Assembly: GCA_021324815.1 (NCBI GenBank)
Contig: JAJPIJ010000013.1
Location: 1-64,000, forward strand
DNA: 64,000 bases
Direction: 5' to 3'
Source: Gammaproteobacteria bacterium
GTDB taxonomy: Bacteria; Pseudomonadota; Gammaproteobacteria; JAJPIJ01
The notes beneath the pieces are model-generated. The model was not told the DNA's origin and made no database searches. It worked only from the letters and a program-made list of their open reading frames with translations. This document shows, piece by piece, positions 1 through 9,322 of the stretch; the stretch's first letter is position 1; each line of letters begins with the position of its first letter. The position numbers and the translations under genes are program-made.

Positions 1-159
1 ACGGCCGCGCCGTCGCGCTCGCACCTCCTGTGCTCGTTAGTTCTTGCTTTTCGTCGCTGACCGGGCGTCCTGCCCGGCAGCTCCACGGCATGGCCGGAGT
101 GAATCCGGCCCGCCTTCGCGACGGCCGCGCCGTCGCGCTCGCACCTCCTGTGCTCGTTA
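1..159. repeat. Direct repeat pair beside the tRNA cluster (1-39 and 121-159)
   Basis: A 39-base stretch at 1-39 recurs at 121-159, exactly 120 bases apart. Between the copies lies a short inverted repeat (GGCCGGA/TCCGGCC arms around 93-112). No protein-like reading frame is supported. The sequence resembles the palindrome-rich spacer DNA around other tRNA genes in this window (356-667 and 20247-20830). The first copy touches the window edge, so further copies may lie outside. Confidence 0.6.
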
Positions 160-206
160 CTGCACACCCCGCCCATCCCTGCTACAGGCATGGCAGCGCA
201 GGAATA

Positions 207-283
207 TGGGGTGACCGATGGGGATCGAACCCACGACAACCGGAATCACAATCCGGGGCTCTACCATCTGAGCTACGGTCACC
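207..283 (-). tRNA. tRNA-His (anticodon GTG)
   Basis: On the minus strand this folds into a full cloverleaf. The acceptor stem pairs GTGACCG with CGGTCAC, the anticodon loop carries GTG, and the T arm reads GTGGGTTCGATCCCC. CCA is encoded at 207-209. Two tRNA-His identity features are visible: an extra 5' G (position -1, base 283) opposite a C discriminator (base 210). It is the last of three minus-strand tRNA genes. Confidence 0.95.
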
Positions 284-297
284 ATGGTCATGCGTCA

Positions 298-374
298 TGG
301 CGCGCCTGGCAGGAGTCGAACCTGCGACCACCGGCTTAGAAGGCCGGTGCTCTATCCATCTGAGCTACAGGCGC
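298..374 (-). tRNA. tRNA-Arg (anticodon TCT)
   Basis: A minus-strand cloverleaf with acceptor stem GCGCCTG/CAGGCGC, anticodon loop CTTCTAA (TCT, arginine AGA/AGG codons), a standard T loop and encoded CCA at 298-300. It lies 14 bases upstream of tRNA-His, so the two are probably cotranscribed. Its first 19 bases, with 38 bases of upstream flank, are duplicated at 611-667. Confidence 0.95.
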
Positions 375-510
375 GTTCAACCGTTCCAGTGCAGCTCAAG
401 GGTTGCATCCCTCCTTGGAGCGACGTCCCGGCCTCGACTTGCTTCGCTTCGCAATCCTGCTTCGCTCGCAAGCCCAGGCCAAGCCATCCCTGGACTTGGC
501 CGTTCGGCGG

Positions 511-535
511 GATGGATGTCCACTGGACATCCATC
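511..535. repeat. Perfect palindrome, 11-bp arms (first of a covarying pair)
   Basis: Arms GATGGATGTCC (511-521) and GGACATCCATC (525-535) flank a 3-base loop. The motif GGCGG stands just before it, as it does before the second palindrome at 571-595. The two share the same architecture but differ by paired substitutions. It probably belongs to a dispersed tRNA-spacer palindrome family. Confidence 0.7.
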
Positions 536-570
536 TATTTCCGCCTCACCCCTGTCTCGGCGCTCGGCGG

Positions 571-595
571 GACGAACATCCACCGGATGTTCGTC
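571..595. repeat. Perfect palindrome, 11-bp arms (second of a covarying pair)
   Basis: Arms GACGAACATCC (571-581) and GGATGTTCGTC (585-595) flank a 3-base loop, preceded by GGCGG. Compared with the palindrome at 511-535, each arm substitution is matched by the compensating change in the other arm, so pairing is kept while sequence drifts. Confidence 0.7.
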
Positions 596-690
596 TCCAT
601 GCCGCCTCGCCCATCTGAGCTACAGGCGCGTTCAACCGTTCCAGTGCAGCTCATGGGTTGCATCCCTTTCCCCGTTGCACACACTAAAAT

Positions 691-767
691 TGGTCGGGGC
701 AGAGGGATTCGAACCCCCGACAACCTGCTCCCAAAGCAGGTGCGCTACCAGGCTGCGCCATGCCCCG
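691..767 (-). tRNA. tRNA-Pro (anticodon TGG)
   Basis: A minus-strand cloverleaf: acceptor CGGGGCA/TGCCCCG, anticodon loop TTTGGGA (TGG), T arm with GGTTCGAATCC, A discriminator at 694 and encoded CCA at 691-693. It is the first gene of the Pro-Arg-His cluster. The 316-base gap to tRNA-Arg is filled by repeats. Confidence 0.95.
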
Positions 768-835
768 TTTCCGCGACCATTGTACCCGGGGTTACGCATG
801 GAGGGCAGGCATGATACGCAGCACCTCCAGGGGCG

Positions 836-2236
836 TCAATTTCGCCGCCAGGTCGTGCCGGAAGGACCGTCTTCAAGGACAATGCCCTGTTTCGCGAGTT
901 CTTCGCGGATGCGGTCGGATTCCTTCCAGTCCCTGCGCTTGCGGGCCGCCGCGCGTTCGGCAATCCGCCGTTCGATGTCCGCCGCCGCCAATTCTCCCGC
1001 GCCCGCCTGCTGCGCCCCCGCGCCGTGCAGAAAGGCGACGGGATCTTGCGTCAGCAGGCCCAGCACGCCGGCCAGCGCCTTCAATAATCCGGCCGCCCGC
1101 GCGTCGCCGCGGTTGGCCTCCGCGGCGAGATCGAACAGCACGGCGCAGGCCTCCGGCGTGTTGAAGTCGTCGTCCATCGCCGCGCGGAAGCGCCGCGCGT
1201 GCGGCTCGTTCCAGTCGAGTGTGACGGCCGCCGGCGGCGTGTTCTTCAACGCCGTGTAGAGCCGGGTCAGCGCGTGTTTGGCGTCATCGAGATGGGCATC
1301 GGAGTAGTTCAGCGGGCTGCGGTAATGGGCGCGCAGGATGAAGAACCGCACCACCTCGGCGTCGTATTTCTTCAGCACCTCGCGGACGGTGAAAAAATTG
1401 CCGAGCGACTTCGACATCTTCTCGTCGGCCACGCGCACGAAGCCGTTGTGCATCCAGTAATTCACGAACGGCTTGCCGCTCGCTCCCTCGGATTGCGCGA
1501 TCTCGTTTTCGTGATGCGGGAACTGGAGATCGGCGCCGCCGCCGTGGATGTCGAAATGTTCCCCCAGCAGCGTCGAGGACATGGCCGAACATTCGATGTG
1601 CCAGCCCGGCCGGCCGCCGCCCCACGGCGAGTCCCACGACGGCTCGCCCGGCTTCGAGCGCTTCCACAGCACGAAGTCGAGCGGATCGCGCTTGCTGGAA
1701 TCGACCTCCACGCGCTCACCGGCGCGCAGTTCGTCCAGCGATTTGCCGGACAACTTGCCGTAGCCGGGGAAATCGCGCACCGAATAATTCACATCACCGT
1801 CGGCCGCCAAGTAGGCAAGCTTGTTCTGCTCCAGGCGCGAAATCATTTCCTGCATCTGCGGCACGTATTGGGTCGCGCGCGGCTCGTGGTCGGGCTTGAG
1901 CACGCCCAGCGCGGCGGCGTCCTCTTCCATGGCCGCAATAAAGCGCGCGGTCAGCGCCTCGATGCCCTCCCCGTTCTCGGCGGCGCGCCTGATGATCTTG
2001 TCGTCGATGTCGGTGATGTTGCGCACGTAGGTGACCTGGTAGCCGCGCGCGCGCAGCCAGCGCGTCACGACGTCGAACACCACCATCACCCGTGCGTGGC
2101 CGAGATGGCAGTAGTCGTACACGGTCATGCCGCAGACGTACATGCGCACCTGCCCGGGCGTGATCGGCTTGAACGGCTCCTTTTGGCCGGTCAGCGTATT
2201 GTAGACGTGCAGACCTTCCGCTTCCTGCTTCAGCAC
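836..2236 (-). CDS. cysS: Cysteinyl-tRNA synthetase
   Basis: Charges tRNA-Cys with cysteine in the cytoplasm. The 466-residue product has the class I signatures: a zinc-ligand Cys in CGMTVYD, HLGHA for HIGH, the HIECSAMSS and [11 protein letters not shown] blocks of CysRS, and KMSKSLGN for KMSKS. Length fits the family (about 460). The start is taken as GTG at 2236, where the protein begins just before the conserved VYNTLTG segment. It is preceded at normal spacing by GGAG, and it overlaps the last codons of gltX by 7 bases, so the two are translationally coupled. A longer in-frame reading back to 2527 only shadows gltX. Confidence 0.96.
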   Translation of the reverse strand: MLKQEAEGLHVYNTLTGQKEPFKPITPGQVRMYVCGMTVYDYCHLGHARVMVVFDVVTRWLRARGYQVTYVRNITDIDDKIIRRAAENGEGIEALTARFIAAMEEDAAALGVLKPDHEPRATQYVPQMQEMISRLEQNKLAYLAADGDVNYSVRDFPGYGKLSGKSLDELRAGERVEVDSSKRDPLDFVLWKRSKPGEPSWDSPWGGGRPGWHIECSAMSSTLLGEHFDIHGGGADLQFPHHENEIAQSEGASGKPFVNYWMHNGFVRVADEKMSKSLGNFFTVREVLKKYDAEVVRFFILRAHYRSPLNYSDAHLDDAKHALTRLYTALKNTPPAAVTLDWNEPHARRFRAAMDDDFNTPEACAVLFDLAAEANRGDARAAGLLKALAGVLGLLTQDPVAFLHGAGAQQAGAGELAAADIERRIAERAAARKRRDWKESDRIREELAKQGIVLEDGPSGTTWRRN

Positions 2237-3651
2237 AGATGTTTCTCCAGCCGCCGGCGCAGCCGCGCCGCGCCGATCAAGGGATACAAGGCCGCGAGTT
2301 CGGGGCCGTCCAGCCGGCCGGTGAACGCGGCGCGCAGGGGCTGGAACAGCGCCTTGCCGCGCGCCGCCGCCCGCGCCTCCAACTGTGCAATAAATCCGTC
2401 GTAATCGGAAGGCGATGTTTCCAAAACTGCGCGCGCGGACCGCAACAACGCCCTGTCCGCCGCCCGGATGACGGACGCGGCTTCGGGCGTCACGGGAATC
2501 TCTTCCTTGTAAACCATCTCCGCCCAATCCGCGGCGTCCTCCGGCGACAGGATGTTGCCGCGCACGGCTTCAATGAAGACGGGCATGTCGGCGGGTTCGA
2601 CGGATTCGGCCAGGGCGGGCGCAAGCCAGGACTGCAATTCCGCCATCGGCGCGCGCAGCACCGCCTCGCGCTGCCAGTGCTCGAACTGCCGCGCGTCGAA
2701 ATGCGCCGGCGCCGCGCCGACATGCCTCAATTCAAACTTTTCCGCCAGCTCATCAAGGGTCATGAGCGCGGTGTGGGCGTAGGAATGTCCCAGTCGCGCC
2801 AGGCCGTTCAGCACCGCCGCCGGCAGACAGCCCTGCACGCGCAAATCCTCAATCGAGGCGCTGCCGTGGCGCTTGGACAGCGGCGCGCCGTCGTCGCCCA
2901 CGATGAGGCCGGCATGGCCGTACGCCGGCGCGCGCAGGTTCAGCGCCTCGAGCAGCAGCAACTGACGCGGCGTGTTGCTCAGGTGATCGTCGCCGCGCAG
3001 CACGTGGGTGACGCCCATCAGCGCATCGTCCACCGCGTTGCTGAAGAAAAACGCCGCGCTGCCGTCCGCCCGGCGGACGACGAAATCGCCGATGTCGCCG
3101 GTGGCGAACCGCTGCGGGCCGCGCACCAGATCGTCGAACTCCACGCTGCCGCCGGCGGGGACGCGGAAGCGCCAGGTGTGCGCCTCGCCGGCCCCGCGCC
3201 TTTTGCGGGATTCCGCCTCCGGCAATCCGGCGCAGGTGCCGGCGTAGCGCGGCGGTTTGCCCGCCGCGAGTTGCGTTTTGCGCTGGATGGCCAGCGTCTC
3301 CGGCGTGCAGAAGCAGGGATACACCGCGCCGGCCTCCGCCAGGCGCCGGAACTGTTCGTCGTAAATGGCACCGCGTTCGGACTGCCGGTAGGGGGCGTGC
3401 GGTCCGCCGCGCTCCGGCCCCTCGTCCCATTCGAGTCCCAGCCAGCGCAGGTCGTCGATGATGCCCTGGATCGAGGCCCCGCTGCTGCGGGTCTGATCGG
3501 TGTCCTCGATGCGCAGCAAAAAAACGCCTCGGAGCTTGCGCGCCAGCAGCCAGTTGAACAGCGCCGTGCGCGCGTTGCCGAGGTGCAAATCCCCGGTGGG
3601 GCTGGGTGCGAACCGGGTCTTGATGGAAGAGAACGCTGTCTCGCCCGACAT
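2230..3651 (-). CDS. gltX: Glutamyl-tRNA synthetase
   Basis: Attaches glutamate to tRNA-Glu. The 473-residue product has the N-terminal [15 protein letters not shown] block (HIGH variant HLGNA), [20 protein letters not shown] (KMSKS variant) and a typical anticodon-binding C-terminus. ATG at 3651 gives the family length. It runs directly into cysS with a short overlap. Some bacteria with indirect Gln-tRNA formation carry GltX paralogues of altered specificity. Nothing here decides whether this copy is the discriminating or non-discriminating type. Confidence 0.95.
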   Translation of the reverse strand: MSGETAFSSIKTRFAPSPTGDLHLGNARTALFNWLLARKLRGVFLLRIEDTDQTRSSGASIQGIIDDLRWLGLEWDEGPERGGPHAPYRQSERGAIYDEQFRRLAEAGAVYPCFCTPETLAIQRKTQLAAGKPPRYAGTCAGLPEAESRKRRGAGEAHTWRFRVPAGGSVEFDDLVRGPQRFATGDIGDFVVRRADGSAAFFFSNAVDDALMGVTHVLRGDDHLSNTPRQLLLLEALNLRAPAYGHAGLIVGDDGAPLSKRHGSASIEDLRVQGCLPAAVLNGLARLGHSYAHTALMTLDELAEKFELRHVGAAPAHFDARQFEHWQREAVLRAPMAELQSWLAPALAESVEPADMPVFIEAVRGNILSPEDAADWAEMVYKEEIPVTPEAASVIRAADRALLRSARAVLETSPSDYDGFIAQLEARAAARGKALFQPLRAAFTGRLDGPELAALYPLIGAARLRRRLEKHLC

Positions 3652-3700
3652 AGGGCGCGCATGTTACAGTAACCGTTCATTCTCCTCAAAAGAATCCATC

Positions 3701-4327
3701 ATGATGTTTTCCATGCGCAATGTCATGTTTCCCCGCTCCTGGTTGAAGCGGCTTGCGGCTTTGATCGTGGCCACCCTGGCAATGTGCGGGGCGGCCGGCG
3801 CCGTCGACGCGCCGCGCGTGCGCCTGCAGACCTCCATGGGCGACATCGTCGTCGAGCTCTACCCGGACAAGGCGCCGAAGACGGTGGCGAATTTCCTCGC
3901 CTACGTGAAGTCCGGCTTTTACGACGGCACCATTTTCCACCGCGTCATCGACGGCTTCATGATCCAGGGCGGCGGCTTCACCACCGGTTTTGAAGAAAAG
4001 CAAACCCGGGCGCCGATCGAGAACGAGGCCGGCAACGGCCTGCAAAACACGCGCGGCACCATCGCCATGGCGCGCACCAGTGATCCGCATTCGGCGACCG
4101 CGCAGTTCTTCATCAACGTGGCGGACAATGCCTTTCTGAACCACACCGCCGACACCGGACGGGGCTGGGGCTATTGCGTCTTCGGCAAAGTCGTGGAAGG
4201 CATGGACACGGTGGATCGGATCCGCAAGGTGCCGACCGGCAGCCGCGGCTCCTTCGAGGACGTGCCTCAAACGCCGGTGCTCATCAACAAGGCGGCATTG
4301 GTCGCGACGGAGGTCAAGAACCCATGA
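3701..4327 (+). CDS. ppiA: Periplasmic cyclophilin-type peptidyl-prolyl isomerase
   Basis: A cyclophilin (208 residues from ATG 3701) with an N-terminal hydrophobic signal segment ending near GAAGAVDA, so it is exported. Active-site blocks [15 protein letters not shown] and [19 protein letters not shown] match E. coli PpiA. In-frame ATGs at 3701, 3704, 3713 and 3725 all keep the signal peptide, and no clear ribosome site separates them. The stop overlaps the start of ppiB in an ATGA junction. It is divergent from gltX, with about 50 bases between them. Confidence 0.92.
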   Translation: MMFSMRNVMFPRSWLKRLAALIVATLAMCGAAGAVDAPRVRLQTSMGDIVVELYPDKAPKTVANFLAYVKSGFYDGTIFHRVIDGFMIQGGGFTTGFEEKQTRAPIENEAGNGLQNTRGTIAMARTSDPHSATAQFFINVADNAFLNHTADTGRGWGYCVFGKVVEGMDTVDRIRKVPTGSRGSFEDVPQTPVLINKAALVATEVKNP

Positions 4328-4824
4328 AGGCAAGGCTGCAAACGAGTCTTGGCGACATCGTCGTCGAACTTTATCCCGACGAGGCGCCGCTCACCGTCAA
4401 AAACTTCATCGACTATGTCAGCGCCGGCCACTATGACGGCACCATTTTTCATCGCGTCATCGACGGCTTCATGATCCAGGGCGGCGGCTATCTGCCGGGA
4501 TTGAAACAGAAGCCCACCCGCGCGCCGGTGCAGAACGAGGCCAACAACGGCCTGAGCAACAAGGCGGGCACCATCGCCATGGCGCGCACCAGCGACCCCC
4601 ACTCCGCCAGCGCGCAGTTCTTCATCAACGTCAACGACAATCCCTTTCTTGATCACAAAAACCAGACGGCGCAGGGCTGGGGTTACTGCGTCTTCGGCAG
4701 GGTGATCTCCGGCATGGACGTCGTCAATGAGATCAAGGAGGTGGACACGGGACACCGGGGCGGCATGGCCGACGTGCCGAGGGAAGACGTCATCATCAAC
4801 AAGGCGTTCATGGAAAAGGGCTGA
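4324..4824 (+). CDS. ppiB: Cytoplasmic cyclophilin-type peptidyl-prolyl isomerase
   Basis: A 166-residue cyclophilin with no signal peptide, beginning directly at the first beta strand. It keeps [15 protein letters not shown], the [17 protein letters not shown] block and QFFINV. ATG 4324 overlaps the ppiA stop (ATGA), so the pair is translationally coupled and probably arose by duplication. Expected to catalyse proline isomerisation during cytoplasmic folding. Confidence 0.95.
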   Translation: MKARLQTSLGDIVVELYPDEAPLTVKNFIDYVSAGHYDGTIFHRVIDGFMIQGGGYLPGLKQKPTRAPVQNEANNGLSNKAGTIAMARTSDPHSASAQFFINVNDNPFLDHKNQTAQGWGYCVFGRVISGMDVVNEIKEVDTGHRGGMADVPREDVIINKAFMEKG

Positions 4825-4852
4825 GCCACCCTTTATTCATCGCCGTGACCCC

Positions 4853-5593
4853 ATGGCGGCGCTGTTCATCTCCGATCTGCATCTCACCGCGCGCCGGCCG
4901 GCGAAGCTGGCGCTGTTCCGCGAGCTGCTGCGGCGCGCCGCAGGCCGCGTCGAGGCGCTCTACATCCTCGGCGATCTGTTCGAGGTGTGGGTGGGCGACG
5001 ACGACGACACCCCGCCCTACACCGAGATCATCGACGCGCTGCTCGCCTTCAGCGCCGGCGGCGCGCCGCTCTATGTCATGCGCGGCAACCGCGATTTCCT
5101 GATGGGCGCGCGATTCGAGCAACTGAGCGGCGCCCGCCTGCTGCCCGATCCGCACGTCGCGGAGTTGTACGGACAGCGGGTCCTGCTCATGCACGGCGAC
5201 CTGCTCTGCACCCGGGATCGCGACTACCAGGATTTCCGCGACAAGGTGCGCAATCCACGCTGGCAGCGGCGGTTTCTGTCGCTGCCGCTGTTCCTGCGCA
5301 AGCTGCTCGGCAGGTTCGCGCGCCTGCGCAGCCGGCTGGCCCTGCGCGGCAAGCCGGCATATCTCATGGACGTGGATCCGGCGGCCGTCGAACGCAGCAT
5401 GCGCGAGCACGGCGTGCGGCTGCTCATCCACGGCCACACCCACCGCCCGGCGGTCCATGCGCTGGACATCGACGGGCAGCCGGCGCGGCGCGTGGTGCTC
5501 GGCGACTGGTACGAGCAGGATTCCGCCCTGTTGCTGGACGCGGGCGGACCGCAACTGATGCGCGTCACCGACTGCCTGCGTCGTCTGGGTTAA
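4853..5593 (+). CDS. lpxH: UDP-2,3-diacylglucosamine pyrophosphatase
   Basis: Hydrolyses UDP-2,3-diacylglucosamine to lipid X in lipid A synthesis. The 246-residue product carries the calcineurin-like metal motifs in order: SDLHL, GDLFEVWVGDDD, GNRDFL, HGD and HGHTHRP. Length matches E. coli LpxH (240). ATG 4853 puts the DxH motif at the usual N-terminal position. Downstream of ppiB on the same strand, 28 bases away, as in many gammaproteobacteria. Confidence 0.95.
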   Translation: MAALFISDLHLTARRPAKLALFRELLRRAAGRVEALYILGDLFEVWVGDDDDTPPYTEIIDALLAFSAGGAPLYVMRGNRDFLMGARFEQLSGARLLPDPHVAELYGQRVLLMHGDLLCTRDRDYQDFRDKVRNPRWQRRFLSLPLFLRKLLGRFARLRSRLALRGKPAYLMDVDPAAVERSMREHGVRLLIHGHTHRPAVHALDIDGQPARRVVLGDWYEQDSALLLDAGGPQLMRVTDCLRRLG

Positions 5594-5602
5594 AATTGGA
5601 AA

Positions 5603-5911
5603 ATGCTCGAACTCAGACCCACCTGCGAGAATTGCAACATGGCGCTGCCGCCCGAAGCCACGGATGCGATGATCTGCACGTTCGAATGCACCTTTTGCAG
5701 AACCTGCGTCGAGGAAGTGCTGCACAACGTCTGTCCGAATTGCGGCGGCGGTTTCTCGCCGCGGCCGGTGCGGCCGGGGAAAAACTGGAAGGGGGACAAT
5801 TTCCTGGGGAAATATCCGCCTTCCCGGACCGTCAGGCGCCGGCCCGTTGACCGCGACAAACACCAAGCATTCGCCACCAGCATCAAACCCATCGCCCCCG
5901 CAGACAGGTAG
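5603..5911 (+). CDS. Small cysteine-rich protein, DUF1272 type
   Basis: A 102-residue cytoplasmic protein with four CxxC-like pairs in its first 55 residues (CENC, CTFC, CRTC, CPNC), which look like zinc or iron ligands. This matches the DUF1272 pattern of short predicted metal-binding proteins with no known function. The C-terminal 45 residues are basic and lack recognisable features. ATG 5603 lies 9 bases after lpxH, so it is probably cotranscribed. Confidence 0.8.
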   Translation: MLELRPTCENCNMALPPEATDAMICTFECTFCRTCVEEVLHNVCPNCGGGFSPRPVRPGKNWKGDNFLGKYPPSRTVRRRPVDRDKHQAFATSIKPIAPADR

Positions 5912-5944
5912 CGACGCCGGGCGCGGCAGTTTAGCGACCGCCCG

Positions 5945-6805
5945 TCAGCGGATGCCGGCGAGGGTGATGAGCGCCAGCATCGTCAGCCACACCAGGAAGG
6001 TGCGGCCGATCAGCCCGCGCACCTCCTCCAGCCAGTGAGCCTCCTCTTCCGGCGACAGCGGCGCCGCGGGCGGCGTGAACAGGATCGCGCCGAGACCGGC
6101 GGCGCGGACCAGGTTGTCGTTCTCGTAGAAATTCAGCGTGCGGCGGAACTGCCACGCCTCGAGCGCGTGCGTCAGGCTGCCGCCCAGCGCGAAGCCGAGC
6201 GCGAACAGCCGCGCCGGCGCCCAGTTGAGGATGTCGTGCAGCCGTTCCGCCGCCGCCGTGTAGTCCGCGGCGCGCCCGCTGCGCGGGGCTCGCAATTCGG
6301 CGGCCAGACGGTACAGCAGGGCGCCGAGCGGGCCCAGCACCGTGAACCAGAAGAACGGCGCAAACAGGTTGTCGTTGGCCGCCACCAGCACGGCCTCCAG
6401 CACCCGCTGCGTGCGGTGCGGGGATTTCTCGGCGTCGGGGTCGTCGGTCAGCGCGGCGGTGATCCGCGCAATGCGCTCGGCGTCCTGCGCCAGCACGGCC
6501 TGGCGGTAGGCCTCCAGCTCCTGCGGGAGATCCAGCGGCCCCAGGCAGTAGAGCAACACCACCGCCGCCACGATGTCAGTCCCCACCGAGTTGGCGCCCA
6601 GCAACGCAATCAGCAGGCCCAGAAGGACCAGCGGCGGCGCCACCGTGATCAACACGCCCAGGCTGTCCGCGCCGCCCGGCAGCCGGCCCAGCCATTGCTG
6701 CAAGCCATCGACGTAACGGTGGAATCCGCCCCACCGGCGCAGATGCCCGAGGGGGCCCAGGTGCTGCTCGATGAAGATGCAGACGAGGATGATGATGAGG
6801 GTCAT
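5945..6805 (-). CDS. ampE: AmpE-like inner-membrane protein
   Basis: A 286-residue polytopic membrane protein with hydrophobic segments at the N-terminus, around residues 50-90, near 150-170 and at the C-terminus. The pattern, including the HDILNWAPARLFALGFAL stretch, resembles AmpE/CobD-like membrane proteins. It follows ampD on the same strand by 52 bases, the ampDE arrangement linked to peptidoglycan recycling and beta-lactamase signalling in enterics. AAGGGAAG precedes ATG 6805. The molecular role of AmpE is unsettled. Confidence 0.85.
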   Translation of the reverse strand: MTLIIILVCIFIEQHLGPLGHLRRWGGFHRYVDGLQQWLGRLPGGADSLGVLITVAPPLVLLGLLIALLGANSVGTDIVAAVVLLYCLGPLDLPQELEAYRQAVLAQDAERIARITAALTDDPDAEKSPHRTQRVLEAVLVAANDNLFAPFFWFTVLGPLGALLYRLAAELRAPRSGRAADYTAAAERLHDILNWAPARLFALGFALGGSLTHALEAWQFRRTLNFYENDNLVRAAGLGAILFTPPAAPLSPEEEAHWLEEVRGLIGRTFLVWLTMLALITLAGIR

Positions 6806-6857
6806 GCGCTTCCCTTTCGCTTGCCGTCGTACCTGCGGATGTCGAGATCGGCCCTGC

Positions 6858-7433
6858 TTATGTTACTCGCATCAGCAGATCGCGGAAACGCCGCCAGTCG
6901 AAACCGGGGCCGGGGTCGGTCTTGCGGCCGGGCGCGACGTCGCTGTGGCCGACGATGCGGTCCGCGCCGATCGCCGGCCACTGCCGCATCAACGCGCGGC
7001 AGACCGCCGCCAGCCGGCCGTACTGGGCACCGGTGTAGGCGTCCATGTCGGTGCCTTCCAGTTCGATGCCGATGGAATAATCGTTGCAATTCTCCCGCCC
7101 CAGGAACGCCGAGGCGCCGGCGTGCCAGGCGCGGCGGTGAAACGGCACGTACTGGGTCATGCCGCCGTCGCGGCGGATGAGCAGATGCGCCGACACCCGC
7201 AGGCCGTCGAGCGTGGCAAAATACGGATGCCCGTCCGGCCGCAGCGCATTGGTGAACAGTTGGTCGATGTACGGCCCGCCATAGCCGCCGGGCGGCAGGC
7301 TGATGCCGTGGATGACCAGCAGATCGATGGCCGCGCCCGGCGGCCGGTCATCGCAGTTGGGCGACGGCACATAACAGACCCCCGCCAGGAGGCCCGTGGC
7401 CGGATCGATGGCGGATAACGTGGAACTTGTCAC
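6858..7433 (-). CDS. ampD: 1,6-anhydro-N-acetylmuramyl-L-alanine amidase
   Basis: Cytosolic zinc amidase that removes the stem peptide from anhydromuropeptides during cell-wall recycling. It shows [13 protein letters not shown] with the first zinc His, [12 protein letters not shown], the WHAG block, [11 protein letters not shown] and [15 protein letters not shown] with the second His and Asp. GTG 7433 gives 191 residues, close to E. coli AmpD (183), and GGAA stands upstream. An in-frame ATG at 7511 would add 26 unrelated residues and overlap the divergent nadC start, so I rejected it. Confidence 0.93.
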   Translation of the reverse strand: MTSSTLSAIDPATGLLAGVCYVPSPNCDDRPPGAAIDLLVIHGISLPPGGYGGPYIDQLFTNALRPDGHPYFATLDGLRVSAHLLIRRDGGMTQYVPFHRRAWHAGASAFLGRENCNDYSIGIELEGTDMDAYTGAQYGRLAAVCRALMRQWPAIGADRIVGHSDVAPGRKTDPGPGFDWRRFRDLLMRVT

Positions 7434-7509
7434 GGGCGCGTGTTCCGATAGGCTAGGGCCTATACTCCGTACTGCATTACAGCTTAACTCAAAATCGGGA
7501 CGGTTTTTC

Positions 7510-8355
7510 ATGGATCACGGCACGTCACTGCCGCCCCCGCAGGTCATCGAGGCCGTGGTGCGCGCCGCGCTGACGGAGGACGTCGGCAGCGGCGACGTCA
7601 CCGCCGTGCTCATCCCGGCGGCGGGCCGGGCGCAGGCGCGGGTGATCACGCGCGAGTCCGCGGTGCTTTGCGGCGCCGCCTGGTTCGACGAGGTCTTCCG
7701 CCAGCTGGACGCGCGCGTGCACGTCGAGTGGCTGGCGCATGACGGCGACGACGTCCGTCCCGATCAGGCGCTGTGCCGGCTGCACGGGCCGGCGCGCGCG
7801 CTGCTCACCGGCGAGCGCACGGCGCTGAATTTTCTCCAGACGCTCTCCGGCACGGCCACGGTGACGCGGCGTTTCGTCCGGCTGCTGGCGGGCGGCAAAA
7901 CACAATTGCTGGACACGCGCAAGACCGTGCCCGGACTGCGCGCGGCGCAGAAGTACGCCGTGCGTTGCGGCGGCGGCCGCAATCACCGCATGGGGCTGTA
8001 CGACGGCGTGCTCATCAAGGAAAACCACATCAAGGCGGCGGGCGCGATCAGCGCCGCCGTACGGGCCGCGCGCCAGCGCCATCCGCAGCTGCCCGTCGAG
8101 GTGGAAGTGGAATCATTGACGGCGTTGAACGAGGCCGTCGAAAGCGGCGCCGACATCGCGCTGCTGGACAACTTCACGGTGGCGATGATGCGCGAGGCGG
8201 TGAAGCTCGCCGCCGGGAGGATCAAGCTGGAGGCCTCCGGCGGCATGGACGAGGGGAAATTACTGGAAGTCGCGCAGACCGGCGTGGATTACATCTCCGT
8301 CGGCAGCCTGACCAAGCACATTCAAGCCATAGATCTGTCAATGAGGTTTTTGTAA
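7510..8355 (+). CDS. nadC: Nicotinate-nucleotide pyrophosphorylase (quinolinate phosphoribosyltransferase)
   Basis: Converts quinolinate and PRPP to nicotinate mononucleotide in de novo NAD synthesis. The 281-residue product has the N-terminal EDVGSGDVT block, [17 protein letters not shown], the [22 protein letters not shown] active site, [27 protein letters not shown] and EASGG. It is divergent from ampD with 76 bases between starts, the classic nadC/ampD arrangement. Confidence 0.96.
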   Translation: MDHGTSLPPPQVIEAVVRAALTEDVGSGDVTAVLIPAAGRAQARVITRESAVLCGAAWFDEVFRQLDARVHVEWLAHDGDDVRPDQALCRLHGPARALLTGERTALNFLQTLSGTATVTRRFVRLLAGGKTQLLDTRKTVPGLRAAQKYAVRCGGGRNHRMGLYDGVLIKENHIKAAGAISAAVRAARQRHPQLPVEVEVESLTALNEAVESGADIALLDNFTVAMMREAVKLAAGRIKLEASGGMDEGKLLEVAQTGVDYISVGSLTKHIQAIDLSMRFL

Positions 8356-8509
8356 CAACCACGCATGGCGGCGGCTTGCGTTGCGTCGTGAGCGGGCGCC
8401 GGCCGGGGACTGCCGGAGCGCGGGAACCGGAGCATACACGGCGGCATGTGAGGATTCCGAGCACCGCCAGAACCCGGATCACGCCCGCGCAACGGCAACA
8501 AGGCCGCTC

Positions 8510-9133
8510 CTACAAACGGCTTTTGACGATCTGGTAGATCTCCTCGGTCAGCGTGTCGCGGCCCTTGAGTATCTCCTCCAATTGCCCGAGCCGGCTGTCG
8601 GCGAAGGCGCGATCCCTGATGTTGGGAACATTGATGTACACGTTCAGCGCCGCGCTGCGCAGCGCGGCCTGCGCCGCCAGCACCGCCACGCCGGCGTCGC
8701 TGATGACGTTCTTGTTGCCCTTCTCCGCCACCGGCTTGCAGAGATCGATCACGGCGGCGCAGGCACGCGCGCAGGACAGCGGCACGTCGGTGGCGGCCCG
8801 CAGCGCCTTTTGTATGGCCCCGGCGCGCGCGGCCTTCTGTTCGTCGCCGTCCCTGGGCATGCCGTAGGCGGCCATCACCTGGTTGAACACCTCGACGTCG
8901 GCGCGGATCATGTCGGTCAGCTGCGCGCGCAGCGCCTCGGACTCGCCGAGCGCCGCCTTCATGTCCGCCTCCACCGCCTCATGGCCCTTCTTGCCGATGG
9001 TCAGGTTGCAGACCATGCTGATCAGCGCCGCGCCCATCGCGCCCATGATGGCGGCGGCGCTGCCGCCTCCGGGCGTGGAGTTCTTGCCGGCCAGTTGATC
9101 GAGAAAGGTCTGGATGGATTGGTCTTTGATCAT
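8510..9133 (-). CDS. fchA: Methenyltetrahydrofolate cyclohydrolase / cyclodeaminase family protein
   Basis: A 207-residue all-alpha protein of the formiminotransferase-cyclodeaminase family. It shows the diagnostic FLDQLAGKNSTPGGGSAAA N-terminus, the NLTIGKKGH segment and the central cyclodeaminase helices. FchA in methylotrophs interconverts methenyl- and formyl-tetrahydrofolate, and family members may instead act on formimino-folate. It diverges from the mtdA-like gene at 9323, making a folate C1 role the better reading. ATG 9133 is preceded by GGGGAG. The 9134-9322 spacer is the likely shared promoter region. Confidence 0.85.
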   Translation of the reverse strand: MIKDQSIQTFLDQLAGKNSTPGGGSAAAIMGAMGAALISMVCNLTIGKKGHEAVEADMKAALGESEALRAQLTDMIRADVEVFNQVMAAYGMPRDGDEQKAARAGAIQKALRAATDVPLSCARACAAVIDLCKPVAEKGNKNVISDAGVAVLAAQAALRSAALNVYINVPNIRDRAFADSRLGQLEEILKGRDTLTEEIYQIVKSRL

Positions 9134-9322
9134 TGCGGTGCGCTCCCCGGGGCTTCAAAAAGAGCGGCAGTTTATATGCCGGTCCCCGCCGCTGGCAATC
9201 CGTGATTGCGTGTTGTTGTCCCGCCAGCCCGCTTGGGTTAAGGTTTGCGCCGGCATTGCCCCGCGCGGGCAAAACACGCAACGGAAAACCAAAGAGACCG
9301 CCATGATGGCGAGGAGGAAGTC

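Larger units (their letters stand above)
356..667. repeat. Tandem duplication of the tRNA-Arg 5' end and flank
   Basis: Bases 356-412 recur at 611-667, 255 bases away, with a single mismatch seen by eye. The copied block holds the first 19 nucleotides of the tRNA-Arg gene plus the adjoining upstream DNA. The copy cannot encode a tRNA because everything 3' of the D-stem region is absent. The 375-690 spacer contains no supported protein gene. It carries this duplication and the two palindromes at 511-535 and 571-595. Confidence 0.75.

Noticed and set aside
30-1259. Long plus-strand open frame through the tRNA cluster and into cysS
   Set aside because: It runs across three tRNA genes and repeats and antisense to cysS. 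The translation has no coherent domain and simply reflects GC-rich DNA lacking stops.
2237-2527. N-terminal extension of cysS
   Set aside because: The in-frame DNA is the 3' end of gltX, and CysRS proteins begin at the segment following GTG 2236.
7434-7511. Longer ampD start at ATG 7511
   Set aside because: It would add 26 residues absent from the family and cover the divergent nadC start region. GTG 7433 with GGAA upstream fits better.
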